Below, piece by piece: positions 8,637-17,344 of a DNA stretch of 64,000 bases. The position numbers were made by a program, and so were the translations under genes. The notes beneath the pieces were generated by a model. It was not told the origin of the DNA. It did no database searches and saw only the letters and a list, made by a program, of their open reading frames with translations. This DNA comes from Chloroflexota bacterium (lineage in GTDB: Bacteria > Chloroflexota > Limnocylindria > QHBO01). How positions within the stretch are numbered: position 1 is the stretch's first letter; each line of letters starts with the position of its first letter. The stretch spans positions 1-64,000 of the forward strand of contig QHBO01000036.1 of the NCBI GenBank assembly GCA_003243965.1, written 5' to 3'.

Positions 8637-9806
8637 TTATGCGCTGCTTTGCCGCGTTCCGGCGGCCGGAAGGTAGTGTGCGTCGATGGCGCCCCGCAAC
8701 GATTCGAACGAGCCATCGTCCAGCGCGCCGCGGATGGCACGCATCAGGTCCAGAGTATAGGTGAGGTTATGGACCGAGGCGAGGCGATACGCGAGCAGTT
8801 CCTCGGCGCGGAAGAGATGCGCGACATAGGCGCGCGAGTAGTCGCGGCACGTCTCGCAGCGACACGCCGGATCGATCGGCCCCGGGTCGTCCAGGAACCG
8901 CGCGTTGCGCAGGTTCAGCTTGCCGCCACCGGTCCACAGCTGGCCGTTGCGCGCCACCCGAGTGGGCAGCACGCAGTCGAAGAGGTCGACGCCGCACTCG
9001 ATCGCGGTGAAGAAATCGGGTGGCGCGCCGACCCCCATCAGGTAGCAGACACGAGTGTCCCCCTCGAGCGCCTCGGCCACGGTGTCGAGTGCTGCGGCCA
9101 TCTGCCGCTTGGTCTCCCCCACCGACAGGCCACCGATGGCGATGCCGTCGAACGGCAGCGCGCGGATCGCGGCGGTCGAGATGCGACGCATCTCGCGGTC
9201 AATGCCGCCCTGAATGATGCCGAACAGCGCCTGGTCGGGCCGAGACCGGGCCGCCAGACAGCGCTCCGCCCAGGCATGGGTGCGCGCCATCGCGATCTCC
9301 ACCTCGCTCGCCGGCAGTCGCGCGTCGACGAGCTGGTCGAATGCCATGGCGATGTCGCTGCCGAGCAGCTCCTGGATCTCGACGGCGCGTTCCGGCGTGA
9401 TGCGCTGACGCGAGCCGTCAAGATGGGATGCGAAGGTGACGCCGTCATCATCCACGCGGCGCAGCCGGGCAAGGCTGAAGACCTGGAATCCTCCCGAGTC
9501 GGTCAGGATCGGGCCATCCCAGCCCATGAACCGATGCAGCCCGCCGAGCGCCGCGATGCGCTCCGCCCCCGGCCGGAGGGAGAGGTGATAAGTGTTGGAC
9601 AGCAGGATCTGCGCGCCCGCCGCACGCAGGTCGCCCGGCGTGAGGCTCTTGACCGTTGCCTGCGTCCCGACCGGCATGAAGGCGGGCGTCTCGATCACGC
9701 CATGCGCGGTGCGCAGCTGACCGAGCCGCGCGCGCCCGATGCTCGTCGGGCGATGGGTGAACGAGATCGGTTCGGTGCCTGTTCCACCCGCTGCGCTTGC
9801 GGTCAT
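8637..9806 (-). CDS. tgt: tRNA-guanine transglycosylase
   Basis: Tgt exchanges guanine 34 of GUN-anticodon tRNAs for the queuosine precursor preQ1. The 389-residue protein has the general acid/base Asp103 in LTDSGGFQVF, the GGLSVGE substrate loop, the nucleophile Asp277 in DLFDCVLPTR, and the zinc site CRCETC followed by a downstream His. The ATG at 9806 has no ribosome binding site, but TATCCT sits 8 nt before it, suggesting a leaderless or nearly leaderless transcript. queA lies just beyond the divergent unknown gene, so the queuosine pathway is split by one gene. Confidence 0.97.
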   Translation of the reverse strand: MTASAAGGTGTEPISFTHRPTSIGRARLGQLRTAHGVIETPAFMPVGTQATVKSLTPGDLRAAGAQILLSNTYHLSLRPGAERIAALGGLHRFMGWDGPILTDSGGFQVFSLARLRRVDDDGVTFASHLDGSRQRITPERAVEIQELLGSDIAMAFDQLVDARLPASEVEIAMARTHAWAERCLAARSRPDQALFGIIQGGIDREMRRISTAAIRALPFDGIAIGGLSVGETKRQMAAALDTVAEALEGDTRVCYLMGVGAPPDFFTAIECGVDLFDCVLPTRVARNGQLWTGGGKLNLRNARFLDDPGPIDPACRCETCRDYSRAYVAHLFRAEELLAYRLASVHNLTYTLDLMRAIRGALDDGSFESLRGAIDAHYLPAAGTRQSSA

Positions 9807-9814
9807 CGGCGGAG

Positions 9815-9820
9815 AGGATA
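9815..9820 (-). promoter_or_regulatory. Candidate -10 element of tgt
   Basis: On the minus strand TATCCT is followed by 8 nt and the tgt ATG. At this spacing transcription would start almost at the start codon. No clear -35 was seen. Confidence 0.4.
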
Positions 9821-9847
9821 GGCTACGCGCTGCAGGAGGTGCACCGC

Positions 9848-10324
9848 GTGCGACTCGCCGACTGGCCTCGGATGCCGTACCTGAATGAAGAGCTGCGGGA
9901 ATGGGTGGCCCTGCAGCTGAAGGCGCTGGGCGTCGAGGAGATCGCGATCTTCGCCCTGGAATGCGGGCCCCAGGATGAGGAGCGCCGCGTCCTGGTCGCC
10001 ACCGATATCGGGCTCTGGGATGGCCTCTACACGCCGCGCGGCTCGACCGCGCGGTACGCGTTGCGGAGCACCCTTCACGCCTGGCAGGCGGTGCGGGGGG
10101 TCCGGCTCGAGGCGGAGACGTTCCGGCTGTGGGCCCTCGAGCACCAGACCCGCTGGCAGATGCGCATCACACGGCCCGCGCTGGAGGTCACGATCGACGA
10201 TCCCCAGCTCGGCGCGGCACTCGCCGACTTTGCGAAGGCGTGCCTGGTGATGGCCGAGCCGGCCGGCTGGCAGGCGCCCGACGACGGCTCCGGCGCAGAG
10301 GCCGGCGAGTCCCTCAGCAGATGA
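9848..10324 (+). CDS. Hypothetical protein between tgt and queA, 158 aa
   Basis: Not recognised. The GTG at 9848 is chosen because AGGAGG lies 8 nt upstream; a TAGGCT hexamer at 9819-9824 could be its -10. The protein is soluble with alternating strand-like segments (EEIAIFALECGP, RRVLVATDIGLWDGLY) and a C-terminal helix (LGAALADFAKACLVM), with no signal peptide. It runs opposite to both queuosine genes and its last 11 bases overlap the 3' end of queA. Composition and the good ribosome binding site support a real gene. Confidence 0.65.
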   Translation: MRLADWPRMPYLNEELREWVALQLKALGVEEIAIFALECGPQDEERRVLVATDIGLWDGLYTPRGSTARYALRSTLHAWQAVRGVRLEAETFRLWALEHQTRWQMRITRPALEVTIDDPQLGAALADFAKACLVMAEPAGWQAPDDGSGAEAGESLSR

Positions 10325-11375
10325 GCATCGCGTCGCCGAAGCTGAAGAACCGATAGCCCCGCGCCAGCGCGGCGCCGTACACCCTGAGCAGCGCGTCGCG
10401 CGCCTCGAGCGGAGATAGGCTGCCCGAGCGCCACTGCACGAAGGCGGCGACCAGCAGCAGCAGCGAGCTGCGCGGCAGGTGGAAGTTGGTGACCATTCCG
10501 TCGACCGCGGCAAAGGCGTGGGGCGGGGTGATGTAGAGGTCCGTCCAGCCGTGGTCCTGCGCGCTGCGGGCAGCGGTCTCGAGGACGCGCACCGTGGTGG
10601 TTCCCACCGCGATCACCCGTCCGCCGCCGCCGCGGGTGTCGGTCACCAGGCGGCGGGTCGCCTCCCCGACCTCGTACCACTCGCGGTGGATCCGGTGCTC
10701 GTCCACGAATGTGCCCTCCAGCGGGCGGAAGGTGTCAAGCCCGACGTGCAGGGTGACGCTGGCGCGCCGGACCCCGGCTGAGTCGAGGCGAGCCAGCAGA
10801 CCCGCGGTGAAGTGCAGCCCGGCGGTGGGCGCCGCCGCGGAGCCCGGTGTCCGCGCGTAGACCGTCTGGTAGCGGTCAGGGTCGGCAGTGCGGCCGTGGA
10901 TATAGGGCGGCAGCGGCATCTCGCCGGATGTGGCCATCACCGACTCCGGATCCCGGTCGAAACGGACTGCACGGGTGGTATCGGTCAGTCGCTCCCCCAC
11001 CTCGACCCCGTCGCCGGAGGGAAACGTGATCCGCGCGCCGGGTGGCAGACGCCGCGAGGGTCGCACCAGCGCCTCCCAGCGTCGATCACCCATCGCGCGG
11101 AGCAGCAGCACCTCGCCTCGCCCACCGCCGGGACGGGTGCCGCGCAGCCGGGCGGGCAGGACGCGGGTGTCGTTGACCACCAGCAGATCGCCGGGCCGGA
11201 GCTCCGCGGTAATCTCATGAAAGGCTCGGTGCCGGAGCGCGGGCGGCATCGCCCCCGCCTCGAAGTCGGCGACCAGCAGGCGGCTGCTGTCGCGCGGCTC
11301 CGCCGGGGACTGCGCGATCGCGGCGGGCGGCAGCTCGTAGTCGAAGTCGTCGATCCGGAGCCGCCGGCTGCTCAC
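10314..11375 (-). CDS. queA: S-adenosylmethionine:tRNA ribosyltransferase-isomerase
   Basis: QueA moves the ribosyl part of SAM onto preQ1 in tRNA to make epoxyqueuosine. The 353-residue product shows family landmarks: FDYELPPAAIAQSP near the N-terminus, LVVNDTRVLPARL, TAGLHFT, HVGLDTFRP, VIAVGTTTVRVLE, VTNFHLPRSSLLLLVAAF and a final YRFFSFGDAMLI. It starts with GTG. Its 3' end overlaps the convergent unknown gene. It pairs functionally with tgt. Confidence 0.97.
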   Translation of the reverse strand: MSSRRLRIDDFDYELPPAAIAQSPAEPRDSSRLLVADFEAGAMPPALRHRAFHEITAELRPGDLLVVNDTRVLPARLRGTRPGGGRGEVLLLRAMGDRRWEALVRPSRRLPPGARITFPSGDGVEVGERLTDTTRAVRFDRDPESVMATSGEMPLPPYIHGRTADPDRYQTVYARTPGSAAAPTAGLHFTAGLLARLDSAGVRRASVTLHVGLDTFRPLEGTFVDEHRIHREWYEVGEATRRLVTDTRGGGGRVIAVGTTTVRVLETAARSAQDHGWTDLYITPPHAFAAVDGMVTNFHLPRSSLLLLVAAFVQWRSGSLSPLEARDALLRVYGAALARGYRFFSFGDAMLIC

Positions 11376-11457
11376 CGGCAGATGCCCGCCGTGTGGTACC
11401 GCCCGCGGGGTGGCGCGCCTCCGGGCCGCCTCGGCGGCCGGAGGCTATCGCCATCGG

Positions 11458-12858
11458 TCAGACCTTGGGAAGCAGGGGCAGCAGCCACGACTCCGTGAAG
11501 TACACCACGAAGGCCGCCGACACGAGCCACATCAGCGGATGGATCGCCGAGAATCGGCCGCGAATGACCTTGATCAGGACCCAGCTGATGAACCCGGCTC
11601 CGATGCCGACCGTGATGTCGTAGGTGAGCGGCATCAGGATCATCGTCAGCAGCGCCGGCAGGCCCTCGTCGGGATCTGCCACCGGGATGTCGCGGACCAG
11701 GGTGAACATCAGGTATCCGACCAGCACCAGAGCAGGTGCGGTGGCGACCGCCGGCACCAGACCGGCGAGCGGGCTCAGGAAGACCGCGAGCAGGAACAGG
11801 ATGCCGGTCACGATCGAGGTCAGGCCGGTGCGTCCGCCCTCCGCCACGCCCGCGGCGCTCTCGATGTAGGTGGTGTTCGACGAGGTGCCGGCCACGCCGC
11901 CGGCGACGGCTGCCAGTGAGTCGACCAGGAGCACCCGCCCGACGCCGGGAACGCTTCCATCCGGCCGCGAGAGACCCGCCTCGGCAGCGACGCCGGTGAC
12001 GGTCCCGATCGTGTCGAAGAAGTCGGTGAGCATGATCGCGAACACGGTCAGCAGGGCGGCGATGACGCCAAGGTGGACGAAGACGTTGCCGAGGTCGAAG
12101 TGACCCAGCGTCGAGAAGCTCGGGGCGACGCTGAAGGTCGTCGGCAGCTTCTGGACGCCGAAGATCAGCGCGATCGCCGTGGTCACCACGATGCTGATGA
12201 TCAGCGCCGCCCTGATCCTCAGGATCCAGAGCGCGATGGTCAGCGCCAACCCGATGAGAAACACGCCCTGGGCCGCCGTCGTCGGGAACGCCAGGAACAC
12301 TGGAGTCCCCTGCCCGGTCGGGTTGGAGCCGATGAACCCGCCGTTCACCAGCCCGATGAAGAGGATGAACAGGCCGATGCCGACGCCGATCGCGCGCTTG
12401 AGGGCGAGGGGCACCGCGTTCATGATCGCCTCGCGAAGGCCGACGAGCACGAAGACGGTGACGGCCAGTCCCTCGAGGACGATGACGCCCATCGCGCCTG
12501 CCGGTGTCAGCTTCTCCGCGCCGACAAGCGTGAAGGCCACGATCGCGTTGATCCCCAGCCCGGCCGCGAGCGCAAGCGGGTAGTTGGCGATGACCCCCAT
12601 CAGGATCGTCATCAGCCCGGCCACCAGGGCTGTGCCCGCCGCGAGGGCCGTGGCGGTGAAGGCGGGATCGGCATCCTTGAAGCCGGCCCCCAGGATCGAG
12701 GGGTTCAGGAAGATGATGTAGGCCATGACCATGAAGGTCGTGATTCCCGCCCGGATCTCGGTGCCGACCGTCGTGCCGCGCTCTTCGAGTTTGAAATAGC
12801 CCGAGAGGCCGCCCGACGCGCCCCCGCCTGGCTGCTTGGGAACGCTCTCTGCCGCCAT
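11458..12858 (-). CDS. AzgA-type purine permease
   Basis: This is a proton-coupled nucleobase transporter of the NCS2/AzgA group (adenine, guanine, hypoxanthine). The 466-residue protein begins with the family signature FKLEERGTTVGTEIRAGI and AYIIFLNPSILGAG, then NYPLALAAGLGINA and GTSSNTTYIESAAGVAEGG, with about twelve membrane segments. The ATG at 12858 has GGAGGG about 10 nt upstream; a GTG 13 codons earlier is possible. A TACGAT hexamer at 12922-12927 could be its -10. The purine-degradation genes begin 1.5 kb away, so it plausibly supplies that pathway. Exact substrate is inferred. Confidence 0.9.
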   Translation of the reverse strand: MAAESVPKQPGGGASGGLSGYFKLEERGTTVGTEIRAGITTFMVMAYIIFLNPSILGAGFKDADPAFTATALAAGTALVAGLMTILMGVIANYPLALAAGLGINAIVAFTLVGAEKLTPAGAMGVIVLEGLAVTVFVLVGLREAIMNAVPLALKRAIGVGIGLFILFIGLVNGGFIGSNPTGQGTPVFLAFPTTAAQGVFLIGLALTIALWILRIRAALIISIVVTTAIALIFGVQKLPTTFSVAPSFSTLGHFDLGNVFVHLGVIAALLTVFAIMLTDFFDTIGTVTGVAAEAGLSRPDGSVPGVGRVLLVDSLAAVAGGVAGTSSNTTYIESAAGVAEGGRTGLTSIVTGILFLLAVFLSPLAGLVPAVATAPALVLVGYLMFTLVRDIPVADPDEGLPALLTMILMPLTYDITVGIGAGFISWVLIKVIRGRFSAIHPLMWLVSAAFVVYFTESWLLPLLPKV

Positions 12859-12989
12859 GGGTGAGAGACCCTCCGTGCTCTCGCGTGGCCCGTCCACCGG
12901 ATCGGGACGGTCGCCGGCCCGATCGTATCGCGCGCTGCGCGGAGGCAGTGCCCGTTTCTGCGCGTACGACTCGGCGCCGTCCGCGCGGC

Positions 12990-13205
12990 TCAGCGGCGGA
13001 ACAGGATGGTGGCGATCACGCTCAGGACCACGGACACCACCAGCATGCTGGTGATCGGGATGAAGAGGCTCCCGTTCCTGCCCTCGATGGCGATGTCGCC
13101 CGGCAGGCGCCCGAACGGCAGCCGGATACCGAGGACGCTCGTGACTCCGAGGATGACGATCAGCGTGCCCACCACGATCAGCACCCGCCCCAGGTCAGGA
13201 GACAT
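12990..13205 (-). CDS. DUF2905 small membrane protein
   Basis: The 71-residue protein matches the DUF2905 pattern: an N-terminal membrane helix (LIVVGTLIVILGVTSVLG), the conserved RLPFGRLPGDIAIEG linker, and a second membrane helix ending ILFRR. Its role is unknown. DUF2905 genes often sit next to ruvB, as here, where its ATG is 6 nt downstream of the ruvB stop, implying one transcript. Confidence 0.85.
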   Translation of the reverse strand: MSPDLGRVLIVVGTLIVILGVTSVLGIRLPFGRLPGDIAIEGRNGSLFIPITSMLVVSVVLSVIATILFRR

Positions 13206-13211
13206 CGGTCG

Positions 13212-14252
13212 TCAGTCGAACAGTCCGGGCTGGGCGGTCGGAGCCGGCTGACTGGCCGCGAGTCCCAGGTGCTCCCACGCGCGCGAGGTGAGCTGGCGCC
13301 CGCGTGAGGTGCGTGCCAGGAGGCCGATCTGCATCAGGTAGGGCTCGATCACGTCCTCGAGCGTCTCGACCGGCTCCGAGATGGTGGCGGCCATCGTCTG
13401 CAACCCGACGGGACCTCCGGCGTGGTGCTCGGCGATGGCCGTCAGCAGTTGGCGGTCCATGGCGTCGAGGCCCAGGCCATCGATCTCGAGCAGGTCGAGC
13501 GCTTCGGCAGCCAGCCGCGCGGTCACCCGGCCGTCCCGCTCTCCGCGGACCTGCGCGAAATCGCGCACCCGCTTCAGCAGCCGGTTCGCGATGCGTGGCG
13601 TCCCGCGGCTCCGGCCGGCGACGATCTCGGCGGCGTCTGCCTCGAGAGGGACGGCGAGGATCTCCGCGCTCCGGCTGAGGATGCGGACCAGGTCGTCGGG
13701 AGTGTAGTAGTCGAGTCGATAGGTAACACCAAAACGGTCGCGCAGCGGACCGGTGATGCTGCCGACCCGGGTCGTGGCCCCGATGACCGTCACGCGCTCG
13801 ATCTGGAGCCGCACGGTGCGCGCGCCAGGCCCCTTGCCGAGGACCACGTCGAGGGCGAAGTCCTCCATCGCCGGGTAGAGGATCTCCTCTACCGCGTGAC
13901 TTAGCCGGTGGATCTCGTCGATGAACAGCACATCACCCGCCGCAAGGCTGGTCAGCACTGCCGCCAGATCCCCCGCGCGCTCGACAGCCGGGCCGCTGGT
14001 GGTTCGAATCTGGGCCCCCATCTCCGCGGCCACGATGTTTGCCAAGGTGGTCTTCCCGAGTCCGGGCGGGCCGTACAGCAGGATGTGGTCGACCGGCTCG
14101 CCGCGGTGCTGGGCGGCGTCGACCAGGATGGCGAGGTTCTCCTTCACGCGATCCTGGCCGGCGAACTCGTCGAGGCGTCGCGGACGCACCGTGGACTCGA
14201 GCGCGAGCTCCTCGGCCACCGCCTCCGGGATGGCGATCCGCTCGATCGTCAT
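13212..14252 (-). CDS. ruvB: Holliday junction helicase subunit RuvB
   Basis: RuvB is the hexameric AAA+ motor for branch migration. The 346-residue protein shows Walker A GPPGLGKT (61-68), Walker B with DEIH (112-115), the sensor segment GATTRVG, and the C-terminal winged-helix domain with [13 protein letters not shown]. It starts [10 protein letters not shown] without the extra N-terminal stretch of some homologues. It is separated from ruvA and ruvC by about 21 kb, unlike the common ruvAB operon. Confidence 0.97.
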   Translation of the reverse strand: MTIERIAIPEAVAEELALESTVRPRRLDEFAGQDRVKENLAILVDAAQHRGEPVDHILLYGPPGLGKTTLANIVAAEMGAQIRTTSGPAVERAGDLAAVLTSLAAGDVLFIDEIHRLSHAVEEILYPAMEDFALDVVLGKGPGARTVRLQIERVTVIGATTRVGSITGPLRDRFGVTYRLDYYTPDDLVRILSRSAEILAVPLEADAAEIVAGRSRGTPRIANRLLKRVRDFAQVRGERDGRVTARLAAEALDLLEIDGLGLDAMDRQLLTAIAEHHAGGPVGLQTMAATISEPVETLEDVIEPYLMQIGLLARTSRGRQLTSRAWEHLGLAASQPAPTAQPGLFD

Positions 14253-14315
14253 GCGCGGCCGTCCCGTTGGCCGGGCCGCGCGACGGAGACCGCGGAATCG
14301 AACATGTGGCCGATT

Positions 14316-14924
14316 CTACGCGTCCTCCATGGCGCGCAGGTCCTCGGGCGTGTCCACGTCGGCCGCGTGCATCGCCACCGATACGGGCGTCACCAGCTCG
14401 GGGCGTGCCTGGAGGAGGGTGCGCAGCCCCCCGTCTCCGCTGATCTCGTCGACCAGCCACCAGTGGCTGCGCTCGATCAGCACGGGGTGCCCGATGCGGC
14501 CCTGCGCACGCGCGGCAACCACGGGTCGGCTGCCGCGGGCAGCGATCACCGCCGCGATGGCGTTGCCGGGCAGCGTCGGCTGATCTCCCAGGAGCACGAG
14601 CGCGGCGCCGGTTGCCTCCTCGAGCGCCTGAAGCGCGAGCCGCAGCGAGTGGGCCATCCCGCGTTCGGGGTTCGGGTTGCGGATCCAGCGCAGTCGGTGG
14701 GACGGCCGGCCGGCGGGCGGGGTCAGCCAGACTGGCACGACCGCAACCACCGGCTCCAGGCCGGCCTCCAGCGCGATGTCGAGCACGTGCGCGAGGAGTG
14801 GCTTGCCACGCAGGAGAGCCAACTGCTTCGGCGCCCGGAAGCGGCGCGAGCGGCCGGCTGCCAGCACGACGCCGGCGACCGCATCGGGGTGTCCCACGGG
14901 TCCAGGGGCTTGGGGCCGATCCAC
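14316..14924 (-). CDS. MobA/MocA-like nucleotidyltransferase (PucB-like)
   Basis: A nucleotidyltransferase of the MobA-like group. The N-terminus has VVLAAGRSRRFRAPKQL, the nucleotide-binding signature of MocA-type enzymes, and a GDQPTLP segment with the metal-binding aspartate. MocA adds CMP to the molybdenum cofactor; the Bacillus homologue PucB is needed to mature xanthine dehydrogenase. Being divergent from the purine operon that encodes a xanthine dehydrogenase supports that role here. The start is a GTG with no good ribosome binding site; another GTG lies 9 codons inside. Nucleotide preference (CTP or GTP) cannot be read from the sequence. Confidence 0.8.
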   Translation of the reverse strand: MDRPQAPGPVGHPDAVAGVVLAAGRSRRFRAPKQLALLRGKPLLAHVLDIALEAGLEPVVAVVPVWLTPPAGRPSHRLRWIRNPNPERGMAHSLRLALQALEEATGAALVLLGDQPTLPGNAIAAVIAARGSRPVVAARAQGRIGHPVLIERSHWWLVDEISGDGGLRTLLQARPELVTPVSVAMHAADVDTPEDLRAMEDA

Positions 14925-14930
14925 GCTGCC

Positions 14931-14955
14931 TATACTGGCGCGAAACGCTCGCGCC
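14931..14955 (+). promoter_or_regulatory. Promoter -10 and inverted repeat before the purine operon
   Basis: TATACT (14931-14936) is followed at once by GGCGCG, a 7-nt spacer and CGCGCC (14937-14955). The dyad would cover the transcription start or form a hairpin at the mRNA 5' end, so it is a candidate operator for the add operon. The -35 is weak (TTGGGG, 15 bp upstream). Confidence 0.45.
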
Positions 14956-14974
14956 GGAGGGCGATGGAGTCTCG

Positions 14975-15994
14975 GTGGACCTCTTCGACGCGATCCCGAA
15001 GGTCGAGCTGCACTGCCATGTCGAGGGTACGGTGCGGGCCGCCACCGTCCTCGAGCTGGCGCGCAAGAACGGGCGGCCGCTGCCCACGACTGACCCCACC
15101 GAGCTGTACCGCTACCACTCGCTCGACTCGTTTCTCGAGATCTTCTGGCTCGTCCAGTCGCTCATCGCGGACCGCGCGGACTGGGCGCGAGTTGCGCACG
15201 AGTCGCTGCTCGATGGCGCGGAGCACGGCCTCCGTTACCGTGAGACCTTCTTCACGCCGGCACGTCACCTGGCGGGCGGTCAGTCTCTGGCCGAGATCGT
15301 CGCGGGGCTCACCGAGGGCCTCGAGGCGGCGGAGGCCGAAACCGATGTGCGGGGCATGCTGATCTGCGACATCGATCGTGCGTACGGCGGATCGGCGGCC
15401 AATGAGCTGATCGAGCAGCTCGGCGAGCTGCGGCGAGCAGGAGGTGCGGAGCGCGTGATCGGTATCGGGTTGGACTCGACCGAGCGAGGCGTCGACCCTC
15501 GGGAGTTTGCCGACGCCTTCGCCCAGGCCGGACGCCTCGGCCTGCGACGCACCGCCCACGCCGGGGAGGACACCGGGCCGGAGAACATCGCGGTGGCGAT
15601 CGAGGCGCTGGGAATCGAGCGGATCGACCACGGTCTCGCCATCCTGGACGACGCGGCGCTCACCCGACGAGTGGCCGAGGCCCGAACGCCGCTGACGGTG
15701 TGTCCGAACTCGAATGTCGTCATCGCCAACAGGTACACGCGGCTGGAGGACCATCCCTTCCGCCGCATGCGCCGAGCGGGCCTGCTGGCGACCCTCAATA
15801 CTGATGACCCGGCGATGACCGATCTCGACCTCGGACGAGAGTACCGCTCCGTGGCGACCGCGCTGCAGATGCCGTGGCCCGAGATGGCCGCGGTCGCGCT
15901 GGACGGCGTGGAGGCCAGCTGGCTGGAGGAGGTCGACAAACGGTCGATGCGCGCCCGCTTCGAGCGCGAGCTGGCCGCGACGGAGCCGGTGTAG
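14975..15994 (+). CDS. add: Adenosine deaminase family protein
   Basis: A zinc-dependent deaminase that converts adenosine (possibly adenine) to inosine or hypoxanthine. Family motifs appear in order: HCHVEGT near residue 14 (metal ligands), the HAGED catalytic segment, RIDHG, TVCPNSN and LNTDDPAM. The GTG at 14975 follows GGAG by 5 nt and gives 339 residues, the usual length; the longer open frame upstream overlaps the divergent nucleotidyltransferase and is not used. It opens a plus-strand operon with guanine deaminase 3 nt after its stop. Choice between adenosine and adenine is not settled by sequence reading. Confidence 0.9.
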   Translation: MDLFDAIPKVELHCHVEGTVRAATVLELARKNGRPLPTTDPTELYRYHSLDSFLEIFWLVQSLIADRADWARVAHESLLDGAEHGLRYRETFFTPARHLAGGQSLAEIVAGLTEGLEAAEAETDVRGMLICDIDRAYGGSAANELIEQLGELRRAGGAERVIGIGLDSTERGVDPREFADAFAQAGRLGLRRTAHAGEDTGPENIAVAIEALGIERIDHGLAILDDAALTRRVAEARTPLTVCPNSNVVIANRYTRLEDHPFRRMRRAGLLATLNTDDPAMTDLDLGREYRSVATALQMPWPEMAAVALDGVEASWLEEVDKRSMRARFERELAATEPV

Positions 15995-15997
15995 CAG

Positions 15998-17344
15998 GTG
16001 GTCCCCCCGTGGCCGCCCTTTGCGATCAGGGTCGGTCTGGTCACCCCGCTCGATGCGGGAGGCACGCGATTCGAGCGCGACGCGCTGGTCGAGGTCGACG
16101 ACCACGGTCGCCTGGCGCGGGTCGAGCCATGGTCGTCTGCGAGCTCCCCCGCGAGCGTGGACGACCTTCGTCCGCTGTTCGTGCTTCCCGGGCTGGTCGA
16201 CCTGCACGCCCACCTCCCTCAGCTGCCGAATGCCGGGCTGGGCCAGGGTCTGGACCTGTTGACGTGGCTTGAGCGCTACATCTTCCCGCTCGAGCGCGCG
16301 TTCGATCGCCGCGCTGCGGAGCACCTGGCGCCGCATGCCTTCAGGGCCTTCGCGGCCGCCGGGACGACGACCGTGGTGCTCTACGGCGCCGTGTACGAGG
16401 CGAGCATCGACGCGGCGTTCACGGCGGCGGAGGCGCATGGCATCCGGGCCGTGATCGGCAAGGTGATGATGGATCGGCTGCGCTACGACCCGGCACTCCG
16501 TGATGCCGAGGTGCTCGAGGCAAGCCTGCGGCAGACGCGCGACCTCATCGAGCGCTGGCACGGGCGCGACGGCGGGCGCCTGCAATACGCGGTCACCCCC
16601 CGCTTCGCGGTCAGCTGCTCGGAGGAGCTGCTGCGCGAGTCGGCCGCCCTTGCCGCCGCGACCGGAACCTACTGGCAGACGCACCTCAGCGAGGACCGGG
16701 GCGAGATTGCCGAGGTAAGACGCCTCTTCCCGGCAGCCCTCGACTACACCGATGTCTACGAGCGTGCCGGCGGGCTCGGGGCTCGAAGCCTGTTCGCGCA
16801 TGCCATTCACCTGGGGGATCGAGAGCTTGGGCGGCTGGTCGAGACCGGCAGCCGCGTGGCGCACTGCCCGGCCTCCAACCTGTTCCTGGCCAGCGGCGCG
16901 ATGGACCTGGCCCGGTACCGGGACGCGGGGCTGTGCGTGGGGCTGGGATCCGACATCGCCGGTGGCCCCGATCTCTCGCTGTTCGGGGTGATGCGTGCCG
17001 GGGCGTACACCCAGAGCGGCCTCCGTTCGATGCTCGGCGCGCAGGGAGCGCCGCTGACTCCGCAGGACTGGCTGCGCATCGGCTCGCTCGAGGGGGCCCG
17101 AGCGCTCGGCCTGGAGCGCACCATCGGCTCGGTCCAGGTGGGCAAGGAGGCGGACCTGATCCTGGTAGACCCGGAGGTCACGATGCCGATCCCCGGCCTG
17201 CGCGATGACCAACCCGACGGCGCGCTCGACGACCTATTGAGCCGCCTCATCTTCCGGACGCAGCGCGACATGATCCGCGCGGCGTGGGTCCGCGGCCGGC
17301 GCCTGGATGCCGCTCCTCCCGCACGCAGCCACGTCGATGCCTGA
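15998..17344 (+). CDS. guaD: Guanine deaminase
   Basis: A zinc amidohydrolase converting guanine to xanthine. Markers are LPGLVDLHAHLPQLPNAG (ligands His70 and His72), the guanine-deaminase-like LGQGLDLLTWLERYIFPLE, TPRFAVSCSEEL, QTHLSE, FAHAIHL, HCPASNLFLASG and GLGSDIAGGPDLSLF with the catalytic Asp. The 448-residue length is normal. The GTG start is 3 nt after the adenosine deaminase stop and its end overlaps the next gene by 8 bp, so it lies within the purine operon, feeding xanthine dehydrogenase. Confidence 0.92.
   Translation: MVPPWPPFAIRVGLVTPLDAGGTRFERDALVEVDDHGRLARVEPWSSASSPASVDDLRPLFVLPGLVDLHAHLPQLPNAGLGQGLDLLTWLERYIFPLERAFDRRAAEHLAPHAFRAFAAAGTTTVVLYGAVYEASIDAAFTAAEAHGIRAVIGKVMMDRLRYDPALRDAEVLEASLRQTRDLIERWHGRDGGRLQYAVTPRFAVSCSEELLRESAALAAATGTYWQTHLSEDRGEIAEVRRLFPAALDYTDVYERAGGLGARSLFAHAIHLGDRELGRLVETGSRVAHCPASNLFLASGAMDLARYRDAGLCVGLGSDIAGGPDLSLFGVMRAGAYTQSGLRSMLGAQGAPLTPQDWLRIGSLEGARALGLERTIGSVQVGKEADLILVDPEVTMPIPGLRDDQPDGALDDLLSRLIFRTQRDMIRAAWVRGRRLDAAPPARSHVDA

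Noticed and set aside
14001-14010. GGTTCGAATC, like a tRNA T-loop
   Set aside because: It lies inside ruvB (antisense of the RuvB codons for IRTTSG), and no acceptor, D or anticodon arms flank it.
14925-14935. Possible -10 (TATAGG) for the MocA-like gene on the minus strand
   Set aside because: It lacks the final T of a -10 and the spacing to the GTG is too short.
14930-17212. 760-codon open frame opposite add and guaD
   Set aside because: Composition is Arg/Gln/His-rich shadow sequence with no family features, while the plus strand holds two clear enzymes.
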